A DNA stretch of 64,000 nucleotides from Mesotoga sp. BH458_6_3_2_1 (GTDB lineage: Bacteria > Thermotogota > Thermotogae > Petrotogales > Kosmotogaceae): the NCBI RefSeq assembly GCF_003664995.1, contig NZ_JFHL01000017.1:21113-85112 (forward strand), read 5' to 3'. A program made the translations under genes and the position numbers. Every line of letters begins with the position of its first letter. Within the stretch, counting starts at the first letter, position 1. This document shows positions 1-7,697 of the stretch, piece after piece. The notes beneath the pieces were generated by a model. The model was given only the letters and a program-made list of their open reading frames with translations. It was not told the origin of the DNA and made no database searches.

Positions 1-396
1 GCCGTAGTTATGATAGACCCTCCGGACGTAGGAGTTCCGCTTATAGTGTTTCATGGGATGAAAGATCCTATAATACCCTTTCAGGGAGGTTTTTCGAGCA
101 GCTCCGAAGCCAACGGAATGTATTTTCCCCCGGCAGAAGAGTCTGTGGAATTCTGGGCAACAAAGATGGGAGCAAGTACCCTACAAGAGACACAACAGGA
201 AAATGGACTGGTCATACTGAAAGAGTACACCGGGAAAGACGAGAGAAGTCTTGTCCATTTCTACACTATAACTGACGGTGATCACACCTGGCCGGGAAGA
301 GAAAAGGGGATCGACTCTCTCAGCAGTTCCTCCAATGCAAGCATAAAAGCCAGTGAAATGATCTGGGAGTTTTTTGAAGCCAAGCACCTAGAATGA
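1..396 (+). CDS. C-terminal part of a poly(3-hydroxybutyrate) depolymerase/LpqC-like esterase (5' truncated by window edge)
   Basis: The reading frame is open from the first base, so only the last 131 residues of a larger protein are visible. An HGMKD segment near the start fits the loop that carries the acidic residue of an alpha/beta-hydrolase triad. DGDHTWPG about 95 residues later fits the loop carrying the catalytic histidine, and the HxWPG form is typical of secreted PHB depolymerase/feruloyl-esterase-like (LpqC) proteins. The nucleophile serine and any signal peptide lie outside the window. The substrate cannot be deduced; the family cleaves short-chain polyesters or feruloyl esters. 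A dyad symmetry overlaps the stop codon and may terminate transcription. Confidence 0.7.
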   Translation, partial: AVVMIDPPDVGVPLIVFHGMKDPIIPFQGGFSSSSEANGMYFPPAEESVEFWATKMGASTLQETQQENGLVILKEYTGKDERSLVHFYTITDGDHTWPGREKGIDSLSSSSNASIKASEMIWEFFEAKHLE

Positions 397-417
397 TTTC
401 TTATGTACTTCTAGGTG
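385..417 (+). terminator. Possible terminator hairpin overlapping the esterase stop codon
   Basis: A 9-bp perfect inverted repeat (CACCTAGAA at 385-393, TTCTAGGTG at 409-417) flanks a 15-base loop that includes the stop codon. The T-tract after it is weak (ATATCATTTTA), so this may be a 3'-end stabilising hairpin rather than a strong intrinsic terminator. The adjacent gene remnant on the other strand ends at 421. Confidence 0.35.
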
Positions 418-420
418 ATA

Positions 421-1200
421 TCATTTTACATAGCCAACTCCTGGTTCCTGAAACTTCCCCAATCTGAATCCTCTTCTTATAAGAAACTCGTGAATCTCAT
501 TATCGGAATCACTATTGCCAGGAAAGATAGCAGTATCTCCCCCATTATTAGTAACTCTGTGCATCTCGCAGAATTCGGCTGCAAGGAAATCTCCAAAAAC
601 GTGCCCCGAGATGACAACATCCGTGAAGTCTTTCTCAAAGGGAATCTCCTCTACCAAGCCATCAACAACATAGAAATTACTTAATCCTTCTACTTTCGCC
701 CCTTTTTTCAAGTACGCCCTCAAAGTTCTCATCGGCTCAACTACGTGAACGACTGATTTTTCCTAGTTCACCGTAACGAATGACAGCCTGCCAGTACCCG
801 CTCACAAATCGACAACTCTCTTGCCACTTAATTTAACCAAGTCTGTCAGTAATTTGTCATTCCATTTCGTGAATTCGAGAGAGTCGTATACAGATGGATC
901 GACGATGTATACAATCCAGTCGTTCGCATTCTTCAGTACTTCTTATTCTGCTTCTCTGATCTCTTCTTTAGATGAGTTTTCCGAGGTTTCTTTCACGATT
1001 CTTTCGAATATCTCCTCGGTGTTAGGAAGAACCTTCTTGAAGTACCAGAGGATTTCTGGATTGGTCTTTAGAACTATTGCCAGAGATTGTTAGAATAAAT
1101 GGTTTCTTGCAAGATGGGAGATATTGTGCTTTTCCAGCAGTAGATGAGTCTTGATGTCAATGTTTTTAACATCGATCCAGTTCAGTGACAAGAAAATCAC
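421..1200 (-). pseudogene. Class I SAM-dependent methyltransferase pseudogene with four in-frame nonsense codons
   Basis: One continuous minus-strand frame reads as a methyltransferase, beginning at a possible GTG near 1200 and ending at 421. The SAM-binding motif I reads VVDL*AGTGRLS, where the stop at 802-804 is TGA in place of the expected glycine. An acidic HVVEP segment (motif II region) follows. Three other stops lie in the same frame: TAA at 1090-1092, TAA at 943-945 and TAG at 763-765. I found no frameshift, and residues between the stops keep a protein-like pattern. The remaining 103-codon open stretch (421-732) is only the C-terminal part. Because the glycine of motif I itself is lost, the gene is almost certainly inactive and decayed recently by point mutation. 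Confidence 0.75.
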
Positions 1201-1277
1201 TCCATTGGATGAATTCTATTATGCGTTGTATCATGATAAAATCTGGATTATCTTTGGTCTTTTTGACGGGAGTTTTT

Positions 1278-2078
1278 ATGAAGCTTAACCACAACAAATT
1301 CGAGAGAAGGCTTGGAGTTTTCTTCATGGTTTTGTGGATCGTGATTTTCATCTTCTACTTGACCTGGGACGGGTGGCTTTATGAGTGGCAAGATTGCGGT
1401 TACAGTGGGCCAAACCAGCATTTCGATCTCGATCTTCTTGATATGGAATACGAGCGTACTGCTGACGGCGAGATTACTTATTTCTCGACGAACAACTTAC
1501 ATAATTTGATCTATCTGTGTTATCTAATATTCTTGATCGGTTGGTTGGCTCTGTTATTTGGGTGGGAGTGGGCCAAACAGGGGGCAATGGCGACAATGGG
1601 AGTTTCTCTTGTTGCGGCGCTCTCAACTCTCGATCTTTCCGACCATATTTACATGCTCCAGATAGTATATGACGTCGTGCATCTTTCGGGAATAGTTATT
1701 GGTGCCTACCTCTTTTCGAAATACTATCTGAAGACCTCTAAGAGTTTGCCGATTGTCTTTGGCACGTGGGCAATATATCTTATAAGCCATTTGATGTTCA
1801 CACCCTGGCCTTTCTGGGAGAAAGTCGGGCAAGCCTATTTCAGTGTTAACCAGATAAACAATTTGCCATTCTTTTTGTTTGGAATCGAGTACGTTCTTGT
1901 TGTAGCTATAATACTCTCAGTCAATTTCGTAGTTGAAAAAATGAATTCCAGAACTTCCAATAGAGTCTTAAGAGTACTAATTCCTCTTGGGCTATATTCC
2001 CTTTTATGCCTGGTTATGTATTCGATGGGTCTGATAATTGTCCAGGATATGGACATGAGAACCTGTATTATTGGATGA
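1278..2078 (+). CDS. Polytopic membrane protein of unknown function
   Basis: This 266-residue protein has about six or seven hydrophobic helices separated by short aromatic-rich loops. The first helix (residues ~13-30) is followed by a WDGWLYEWQDCGYSG segment, then a Glu/Asp-rich loop before the second helix. I chose the ATG at 1278 because GGGAG sits about five bases upstream and the protein then begins MKLNHNKFERR ahead of the first helix. An in-frame ATG at 1185 has no ribosome binding site and would overlap the neighbouring pseudogene. I do not recognise a family. It abuts a convergent small gene with no bases between their stop codons. Confidence 0.6.
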   Translation: MKLNHNKFERRLGVFFMVLWIVIFIFYLTWDGWLYEWQDCGYSGPNQHFDLDLLDMEYERTADGEITYFSTNNLHNLIYLCYLIFLIGWLALLFGWEWAKQGAMATMGVSLVAALSTLDLSDHIYMLQIVYDVVHLSGIVIGAYLFSKYYLKTSKSLPIVFGTWAIYLISHLMFTPWPFWEKVGQAYFSVNQINNLPFFLFGIEYVLVVAIILSVNFVVEKMNSRTSNRVLRVLIPLGLYSLLCLVMYSMGLIIVQDMDMRTCIIG

Positions 2079-2243
2079 TTATGTAATCTTCATCTGCCCC
2101 AGTTCGCTTGTTTTTCGAAGTACCTGTACCGCGACAAGTCTTCCTTTGGCATCGTAATATCTTATGGCATCTCTTATATCCTTTAACTCGTCTGGTTTCA
2201 TCATTATATATTCGTAACCTTCCCAGACCTTCCAGTTCTTCAT
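2079..2243 (-). CDS. Small 54-residue hypothetical protein
   Basis: This short frame has an AGGAGGG ribosome binding site seven bases before its ATG, which is as strong as that of any gene here. The product starts MKNWKVWEGYEYIMMKPDEL and is highly charged, with no signal peptide or membrane segment. A predicted helix (KPDELKDIRDAIRYYD) is followed by a strand-like GRLVAVQVL segment, so it could be a compact cytoplasmic alpha/beta fold. Its stop abuts the stop of the convergent membrane protein gene. A longer overlapping minus-strand frame (2068-2319) lacks a ribosome binding site and is rejected in its favour. The function is unknown. Confidence 0.55.
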   Translation of the reverse strand: MKNWKVWEGYEYIMMKPDELKDIRDAIRYYDAKGRLVAVQVLRKTSELGQMKIT

Positions 2244-2684
2244 CAAAACCCTCCTGAAAGAGATTTTCGGTTTCTATGGTAACACGCATAAGATGAGTAT
2301 GCAGAATTTCCACGAACATAACAATGCGTGCAATTAACTGAATCGAAAGCGAATGAAAGCAGAGAATTTAACAAGAAGGCATCTGCCATCCGGCTGATCA
2401 CATCTCAATTAACTACGAAGTGATAATCAACCGTAGTTGCGCTAGATTGGAGATTAACTTGACTGATCATAGTTTGTAAGGGATGGAAGAGATGGTAGAA
2501 TGAGTCTGTAAACGATAAGGATTACGTACTTATTTAATTGACTGTTTCTTTATTCTTCGGCAGCCTTCAAGAGGATCGTTTTGGATCCAGTATTGACTAG
2601 TCAGCTTGAAATTTGAACATGTAAACTTAGTGTCGTTGTTTTTAGTCTATATATTAGTTCAATAGTTTGAAGGGAGGGTATTTT
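2244..2684. other. Intergenic region before the peptidase/transport cluster
   Basis: No coding frame is supported here. The only local symmetry I noted is AACTACG (2411-2417) with CGTAGTT (2432-2438), separated by 14 bases; it could be an operator but is short. The promoter of the downstream cluster must lie in the AT-rich part after about 2590. A TATATT at 2650-2655 is a candidate -10, but I could not find a convincing -35 at the right distance. Confidence 0.4.
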
Positions 2685-3266
2685 ATGAGAAAGACTATTC
2701 TAGGATTTCTATTACTACTGCTTTTAGTCTTGCCTTGTTCAACTCTTTTCTCAACGGAGACTGAGATGCCTGTTGTTCAGCCCCCTATGGTTGTAACCAC
2801 TATGGGGCAGAGTCCGGGTGCTTTGATGTTCAGACTGGTGTGTACTAGAAGCCAGATTGCCTGTGTTCAGGAGGATCTCTTGACTGCCGAACAGCTTGCC
2901 GAGATGGCGGCAGGAGAAAATGCTCCAAAGACATTGGTCATAACCACAGGAACGAGTCTCAAAGGAATGGGAGCTGCCGGTATTGATATGAATTTCGAGG
3001 TGAAAAGGGTTGAAGCTCTTATTTCCAAGGCTAAAGAACTCGGAATGACGATAATTGGTGCACACATTGAGGGAATGGCGCGCCGTGTAGATTCTACTGA
3101 CGAGAAGTCAATCAACACAGTGATTCCAGAATCAGATCTGATTCTTGTCATTGCTGACAGTGATTCTGATGGTTTCTTCACCAATTACTCTGAAGAGAAT
3201 GGAATACCTCTAGTGAAGGTTAATGAATCGCTAGAGATTGGACCCGCTCTCAAAGAACTGTTTTAG
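2685..3266 (+). CDS. Secreted DUF6305-like protein, copy 1
   Basis: The 193-residue product starts with a clear signal peptide (MRKTILGF then a Leu-rich core), so it acts outside the cytoplasmic membrane. The mature part contains a KTLVITTGTSLKGMGAAG segment and an ESDLILVIADSDSDGFF segment. Both recur in the copy at 13429-14064 (SLVLVLGASLKGMGASG and a DSNGDGKF region). This matches what I recall as the DUF6305 family, of unknown function. The start at ATG 2685 follows AGGGAGGG at good spacing; an upstream TTG at 2667 would put residues before the signal peptide. It is the first gene of the same-strand cluster and precedes a permease. A role as a solute-binding or accessory subunit of that permease is my inference. 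Confidence 0.7.
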   Translation: MRKTILGFLLLLLLVLPCSTLFSTETEMPVVQPPMVVTTMGQSPGALMFRLVCTRSQIACVQEDLLTAEQLAEMAAGENAPKTLVITTGTSLKGMGAAGIDMNFEVKRVEALISKAKELGMTIIGAHIEGMARRVDSTDEKSINTVIPESDLILVIADSDSDGFFTNYSEENGIPLVKVNESLEIGPALKELF

Positions 3267-3298
3267 TAGGAGAGAGCACAACAATGATTCTCTTATCC

Positions 3299-3316
3299 AT
3301 CGACCTTTAGGTCGAT
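3299..3316 (+). promoter_or_regulatory. Intercistronic hairpin between DUF6305 and permease genes
   Basis: ATCGACC (3299-3305) and GGTCGAT (3310-3316) form a perfect 7-bp stem with a four-base loop, followed by an A-rich rather than T-rich stretch. It is unlikely to be a full terminator and may stabilise or process the polycistronic mRNA. Comparable hairpins occur at other junctions in this cluster. Confidence 0.4.
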
Positions 3317-3336
3317 TCTAAAGGGGGAGTGTGCTA

Positions 3337-4629
3337 GTGTACTTCCACGCTGGTCTAATACTTGCCGTTATTGCGATCTCGTTTGGGATTGCAAAGGCTC
3401 TAAAGTTAAGTGTTGAGCTCTCTATGCTGGTTGCTGCAATTGCAGCGGCGATTGTTCATTCGGGAGGCGCAATTCCTGTTCGTCATCTGGTTGAAGGCTC
3501 TTTCACTTATCTTGATGTCTGTTTGATCTTTATTACGGCTACTTTCTTCATGAATCTGATAAAGGAGTCTGGGGGAGTCGCCTTTTTAGTAAGGCGTATA
3601 GTTACCGCCTTCCACAAAAGCAGGGCGCTTTGCCTTTTCTTCCTGACCCTGCTCTTATTGATTCCTGGAGCGCTGACTGGATCCGGTGCTACTACTGTTC
3701 TTACAGTAGGAACACTGGTAGGTACGGTTCTCACGTACATGGGAATATCCGAAAAACGAGTGGCTGCGATAATTTTTATCTGTGCCGCAATGAGTGCTGC
3801 TGCGCCCCCAGTTAATCTCTGGGCCATGATGGCAGCCGCCGGCTCGAACATGCCTTATGTAGGCTTCTTCATTCCGCTTTTAGTACTGTCGCTTGCGGGC
3901 TCTCTTTTTGCAATGTTCTTCCTTGGTGGAAAAGGCAAAAAAGTTGAGCTGAGCGAGGCGCTTAAAGAGCTGCCGGAAGCGCCTGCGAAAATGAACTGGG
4001 TAAGGGTAGGTATTCCCTTTGTTGTTCTGATCTTCTTAATAATGGCGGGACGAATTTGGCCTCACTCAATTCCTACGCTGGGACTACCGTTCATGTTCGT
4101 TGTGGCATCCATCTTTGCGATTTTCCTAAGCCCCAAGAAGCTAGAAATCCTCAAAATCGCTACAAATACCATTAACACTTTGATCCCTCTTGTAGGAATC
4201 ATGATAGTTGTGGGTATTTTGATACAGATAATGGCTTTGAGCGGCGCAAGGGGATTGATCTCTCTTGCGGTTGTAACGCTGCCTATGTGGGTTCTGTTTG
4301 CGGCGCTATGGCTTATTCTACCGGTGTCAGAGGGATTGCTCCAGTACGCGGTTGCGCCGCTTCTTGGAGTGCCCCTTATACTTCTGTTTAACATGAAGGG
4401 TATGGACGCAATAATCGCCCTTTCTGCGATGGCAGTAATGTGGCCTGTGGGAGACATTCTTCCTCCTACGGCAGTTGTTGGAAGGGCAACCGTGATGGAG
4501 CTCAAGTTCAAAGGTCGCTACTATAAGGATTTTCTGAAAACTTCGCTTGTACCGATGGGGTTCATTCTACTGATTGCTACATTGTTCTTGATATTCAGTA
4601 ATGAACTTTCCTTCTTGGTTGGCGGGTGA
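3337..4629 (+). CDS. DctM-like (TRAP large-permease / IT superfamily) transporter, copy 1
   Basis: This 430-residue protein is almost entirely membrane-embedded, with roughly 11-12 hydrophobic helices. A first-half loop GALTGSGATTVLTVG and AAAPPVNLWAM, and a second-half GDILPPTA segment, resemble the Gly/Ser-rich and Pro-Pro re-entrant loops of DctM-type permeases of TRAP transporters and related ion-transporter-superfamily carriers. It would be the secondary-active, substrate-translocating component in the cytoplasmic membrane. GTG 3337 is chosen because GGAG ends seven bases upstream; GTG 3331 is the alternative. No ordinary four-helix DctQ small subunit or TRAP binding protein is nearby; a one-helix protein is encoded just downstream. 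The closest relative in the window is the copy at 14130-15434. The substrate is unknown; peptides or amino-acid derivatives are suggested by the flanking hydrolases. Confidence 0.7.
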   Translation: MYFHAGLILAVIAISFGIAKALKLSVELSMLVAAIAAAIVHSGGAIPVRHLVEGSFTYLDVCLIFITATFFMNLIKESGGVAFLVRRIVTAFHKSRALCLFFLTLLLLIPGALTGSGATTVLTVGTLVGTVLTYMGISEKRVAAIIFICAAMSAAAPPVNLWAMMAAAGSNMPYVGFFIPLLVLSLAGSLFAMFFLGGKGKKVELSEALKELPEAPAKMNWVRVGIPFVVLIFLIMAGRIWPHSIPTLGLPFMFVVASIFAIFLSPKKLEILKIATNTINTLIPLVGIMIVVGILIQIMALSGARGLISLAVVTLPMWVLFAALWLILPVSEGLLQYAVAPLLGVPLILLFNMKGMDAIIALSAMAVMWPVGDILPPTAVVGRATVMELKFKGRYYKDFLKTSLVPMGFILLIATLFLIFSNELSFLVGG

Positions 4630-4656
4630 TGTCATGGTCGAAAGGAAGTGGTTTTA

Positions 4657-4821
4657 ATGGCTATTCTGTATACAATTATTAGCGTCTGCTACTACTTGAT
4701 AATTGCTTTTATCATTTTTGTTATAGCTAGAAACTTAGTCAAGACCAAGAGTTTTCAGGAGGCAATCCTCTTTTCCGTCATGCTAATGCCGTTCATTCTG
4801 CGAATCTTGAGAATCAAGTAG
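4657..4821 (+). CDS. Small single-helix membrane protein, permease partner candidate, copy 1
   Basis: This 54-residue frame encodes one long hydrophobic helix (residues ~4-24), then a basic connector (RNLVKTKSFQEA) and a second semi-hydrophobic stretch ending MPFILRILRIK. A clear homologue lies at the identical place in the second cassette (15450-15602), ending in LPLILRLLRMR. Shared features are an N-terminal helix, a K(T)K linker, an acidic residue and the terminal P-(F/L)ILR-LR motif. Conservation of a tiny gene between permease and zinc hydrolase in both cassettes supports it being real. By analogy with small subunits of secondary transporters, it may assemble with the permease; that is inference. 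AAGGA lies about ten bases before the ATG. Confidence 0.7.
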   Translation: MAILYTIISVCYYLIIAFIIFVIARNLVKTKSFQEAILFSVMLMPFILRILRIK

Positions 4822-4832
4822 GGGGTGCTGAT

Positions 4833-5999
4833 ATGACTGACAGAAACCTTATGATTGTCAAGATTGTGTCATCGGTTCTGGTCGGAATTGCCCTGATAAT
4901 CTCGGGAATTGAGTTCTACAACCACCGAAATTTCCAGGAACCGGTTGTCATAGGGCCGGGAGTCACTTCAGTTAAGACTCTCGGTGACTACTATACACCC
5001 TTGAAGGGCACCATAAACGATACCAATATATACATTATCGACAGCGGCGTGCCCGGTGGGACGGCCCTGGTAATCGGAAGGTCACATCCTGAAGAACCTG
5101 CGACAAATCTAGCTGCCAAGATATTGGTAGAAAATGCAAGCTTAAGCAAGGGAAGACTTATCGTTGCCATAACGGCAAATCAAAGTGCGTCAAGAGTCAC
5201 AAGACCGGGCGACGCATATCCGATGTACTACACGATTGAAACACCCTGGGGAGAGAGCAAATACAGAATGGGAGACAGATGGTCAAATCCGTTGGATTCC
5301 TGGCCAGATCCCGAAGCGTACGTTCACTACCCCAGCGGTCAACTTCTTGCCTACATGGACATACGTAACTTCAACAGAACATGGCCGGGTAGGGACAACG
5401 GAATGATAACGGAACAGACTAACTATGCATTCATGAATCTGATCAGAGAAGAGGGAGTAGACGTCTTCGTCGATTTTCATGAGGCCGAGCTGGAGTACCC
5501 TGTCATAAGCACGATAGTTGCTCATCAGAAAGCCGCTGATATTGCAGGACTAGCCTCAATGATACTTACCTCATCTGAATTTAGGATTGGCATGGAGTTC
5601 TCACCTCCGAGCCTTCATGGGCTTTCTCATAGAGAGGTTGGAGATCATTCCGACGCCATATCTTTGCTGTTTGAGACTCCCGAACCTTTCCTGGATAGGG
5701 TTAGAGGAATCACTGACGAGGCACTTCTGTTAACCGGCAAGGATGAATTTGTTGTGACGGCCGGAAAGTACGGCCTTCTATACGAGAAGATCGATGAGAA
5801 AGGTTGGCCAATCGATTTGAGAGTCGGCAGACACTGCTCCTCGACTCTCATGGTTCTCGAATTGTGGAATGACTTTAATCCCGGAAAGGAGGTAGTTGTT
5901 GGAGGAGTTCCAAGGTACGACGAGGTAGTTAGTAACGGTACCGGCTTTTATTTTCAGGATCCATCCAAAGCAAGTGAGAGCAAGATCTACTTTGAATGA
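4833..5999 (+). CDS. Membrane-anchored M14/AstE-AspA-like zinc hydrolase, copy 1
   Basis: The 388-residue protein has one N-terminal membrane anchor (residues ~8-27), and the rest probably faces outward. The likely zinc ligands are His85 and Glu88 in the HPEE motif (family HxxE) and His216 in DFHEAE, as in succinylglutamate desuccinylase/aspartoacylase and zinc carboxypeptidases. An RNFNRTWPGR segment around residue 180 supplies the substrate-binding arginines usual for the family. The reaction would be removal of a C-terminal residue or an N-acyl group from an amino acid. The gene starts 11 bases after the small membrane protein gene. It pairs with the copy at 15613-16761, which keeps the same ligands. 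The precise substrate is unknown. Confidence 0.75.
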   Translation: MTDRNLMIVKIVSSVLVGIALIISGIEFYNHRNFQEPVVIGPGVTSVKTLGDYYTPLKGTINDTNIYIIDSGVPGGTALVIGRSHPEEPATNLAAKILVENASLSKGRLIVAITANQSASRVTRPGDAYPMYYTIETPWGESKYRMGDRWSNPLDSWPDPEAYVHYPSGQLLAYMDIRNFNRTWPGRDNGMITEQTNYAFMNLIREEGVDVFVDFHEAELEYPVISTIVAHQKAADIAGLASMILTSSEFRIGMEFSPPSLHGLSHREVGDHSDAISLLFETPEPFLDRVRGITDEALLLTGKDEFVVTAGKYGLLYEKIDEKGWPIDLRVGRHCSSTLMVLELWNDFNPGKEVVVGGVPRYDEVVSNGTGFYFQDPSKASESKIYFE

Positions 6000-6054
6000 C
6001 CGGTAATAACATTATTTTGTTGAGCGTTTTTCCTCAAAAGGGAGGGGTTTTTAG

Positions 6055-7626
6055 GTGAGAAAGCTACTAGTAACGATTGTTCTTGTACTATCAGTTTTCT
6101 ACACGGGATTGCTTGCCTGTACTGACATCGGAGTCGGCAAACTTGCGACCGTTGACGGGTCGGTTATATCAGCCCAGTCTGTAGACGGTTCATATGACTC
6201 CAGACTTCTGATTCAGCCAGCCGCAGACCACGAACCGGGAAGCATGACGCCGGTTTGGGAATGGATAGTCTATGCTGACAGAAGACCGTTGGTTCAGCTT
6301 GGTGAGATACCCCAGGTGGAACATACGTATTCATGGATCCAGACTTCCTATCCATTCTCCAACGAAAAGGGTTTGCTTATGGGCGAGACAACACAAGGTG
6401 GAGCAAGAGAAACCGCAAACAGCCCGGATGCCATAATGACTATTGAGCAGCTTCAGGCCTTTGCACTCCAGAGATGTACAACTGCTAGAGAGGCCATTGA
6501 GCTTATGGGCTCGTTGGCAGTTGAGTATGGCTACAGAGAATCCTGCTCCCGTGGCGAGGGCCTTACAATTGCAGACGGTGAGGAAGTTTGGTGGTTTGAG
6601 ATCTACGGAGTAGGCCCGCTTTGGAAACCAGGTGATGGCCCTGGAGCGATATGGGCAGCACAGCGTGTTCCGGACGACCACATAATGGTAAATGGAAACG
6701 CAAGTATCATTGGTGAGATCGATCTCGAGACGAATCTCCCCCCTGGAGTTTCCGCAGACGACTTCATGATATGTGACAATTATCTCCAGAGCACTATCGA
6801 ACTCGGTCTATGGACAGAAGGCCAGGAAGGACCATTCATCTGGAAGAAAGTAATTGGTACCATACGTGACTGGAATCCAAGGCTGTGGAGAGTATTTTCG
6901 ATGTTCCAGCCTTCCGGAAACTGGGAATATGGTGGAAACACTTCCGAGTACCCGTTCTCCTTCAGGCCGGATCGATTGGTTTCGGTTTACGACATTATCG
7001 AACTGTATCGTGATGTTATGACTGACACCCCTGGCGATCAGCTTGCTAACGAGGCATGGCTATACAAAGACAGAGATGGTAACGATGTTCTTAGCAACCT
7101 AGCGACACCTCAACCTGGAACCGAGATTAGAAATCTTCTGGGTCTTCCATCTAGCCAGAGGTTCATTGGCGTTCAGAGTACGAGCTGTTACTTCATAAAC
7201 CAGACTAGAAGCTGGCTGCCGCCTGAAATTGGTGCAGTATCTTGGTTTGGACTTGGAAACGGTCACAAAGCAACAGTTGTTCCGATTTACGCAGGTATCA
7301 CAAGAGTTCCGGAATCCTGGGCGACAGTTAACAGAGGAATTGCCAAGATTGACAGAGACGCGGCCTTCTGGGCATTCTATACCGTTGACAGACTTTCCGC
7401 GCAGAGATACGGAGATATGATGCCTAGAATCGATGCAGTCAGAATTCCTCTTCAGCAGAAGATGTACGATATGCAGCCCGCAATCGAAGAGACGGCCCTG
7501 AAGCTTTACGAAACTGATAGGGACATGGCTGTCGAATTCTTGACTACTTACACGAATTCTCTAATGGTTGAAGTTGAACAAGCTTATTGGGATCTTGCAG
7601 ATTCACTTATACTAAGGCTTCCATAA
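6055..7626 (+). CDS. Secreted C69-family dipeptidase (PepD-like Ntn hydrolase), copy 1
   Basis: The 523-residue product has a 21-residue signal sequence ending TGLLA, followed by Cys22 in CTDIGVGK. In family C69 the N-terminal Cys is the nucleophile of an Ntn-hydrolase fold, so signal-peptide cleavage after Ala21 would itself expose the catalytic residue. Other family features are the VDGS motif shortly after the Cys and a GETTQGG segment. The C-terminal half contains a CYFINQTRSWLPPEIGAVSWFG region shared with its paralogues. The start is GTG 6055, after AGGGAGGGG. It would cleave dipeptides or short peptides outside the cell. It follows the zinc hydrolase gene by 55 bases and is followed by a paralogue. 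Confidence 0.85.
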   Translation: MRKLLVTIVLVLSVFYTGLLACTDIGVGKLATVDGSVISAQSVDGSYDSRLLIQPAADHEPGSMTPVWEWIVYADRRPLVQLGEIPQVEHTYSWIQTSYPFSNEKGLLMGETTQGGARETANSPDAIMTIEQLQAFALQRCTTAREAIELMGSLAVEYGYRESCSRGEGLTIADGEEVWWFEIYGVGPLWKPGDGPGAIWAAQRVPDDHIMVNGNASIIGEIDLETNLPPGVSADDFMICDNYLQSTIELGLWTEGQEGPFIWKKVIGTIRDWNPRLWRVFSMFQPSGNWEYGGNTSEYPFSFRPDRLVSVYDIIELYRDVMTDTPGDQLANEAWLYKDRDGNDVLSNLATPQPGTEIRNLLGLPSSQRFIGVQSTSCYFINQTRSWLPPEIGAVSWFGLGNGHKATVVPIYAGITRVPESWATVNRGIAKIDRDAAFWAFYTVDRLSAQRYGDMMPRIDAVRIPLQQKMYDMQPAIEETALKLYETDRDMAVEFLTTYTNSLMVEVEQAYWDLADSLILRLP

Positions 7627-7650
7627 GTGTAAGATTTCAAGTTATTATTC

Positions 7651-7671
7651 GGGTCGGTCACTGGCCGACCC
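7651..7671 (+). promoter_or_regulatory. Intercistronic hairpin between two C69 genes
   Basis: GGGTCGG (7651-7657) and CCGACCC (7665-7671) form a GC-rich stem with a seven-base loop, followed by CATTTTG. The U-tract is short and the next gene starts only 27 bases later, so partial termination or mRNA processing is more likely than full termination. Confidence 0.45.
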
Positions 7672-7697
7672 CATTTTGTGAAAGGGGAGTGAGAAAT

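Noticed and set aside
421..1200. Selenocysteine or other stop-codon recoding in the methyltransferase frame
   Set aside because: Three different stop codons occur, and the TGA replaces a conserved motif glycine rather than a cysteine or active-site position.
2068..2319. 83-codon minus-strand frame starting at 2319
   Set aside because: It has no ribosome binding site and overlaps, in another frame, a 54-codon ORF with an excellent one.
6112..6120. Lipobox at the C69 signal peptides (LLAC in copy 1)
   Set aside because: The other two copies have Ala and Gly at -3, which do not fit a lipobox, and the Cys is the family nucleophile.
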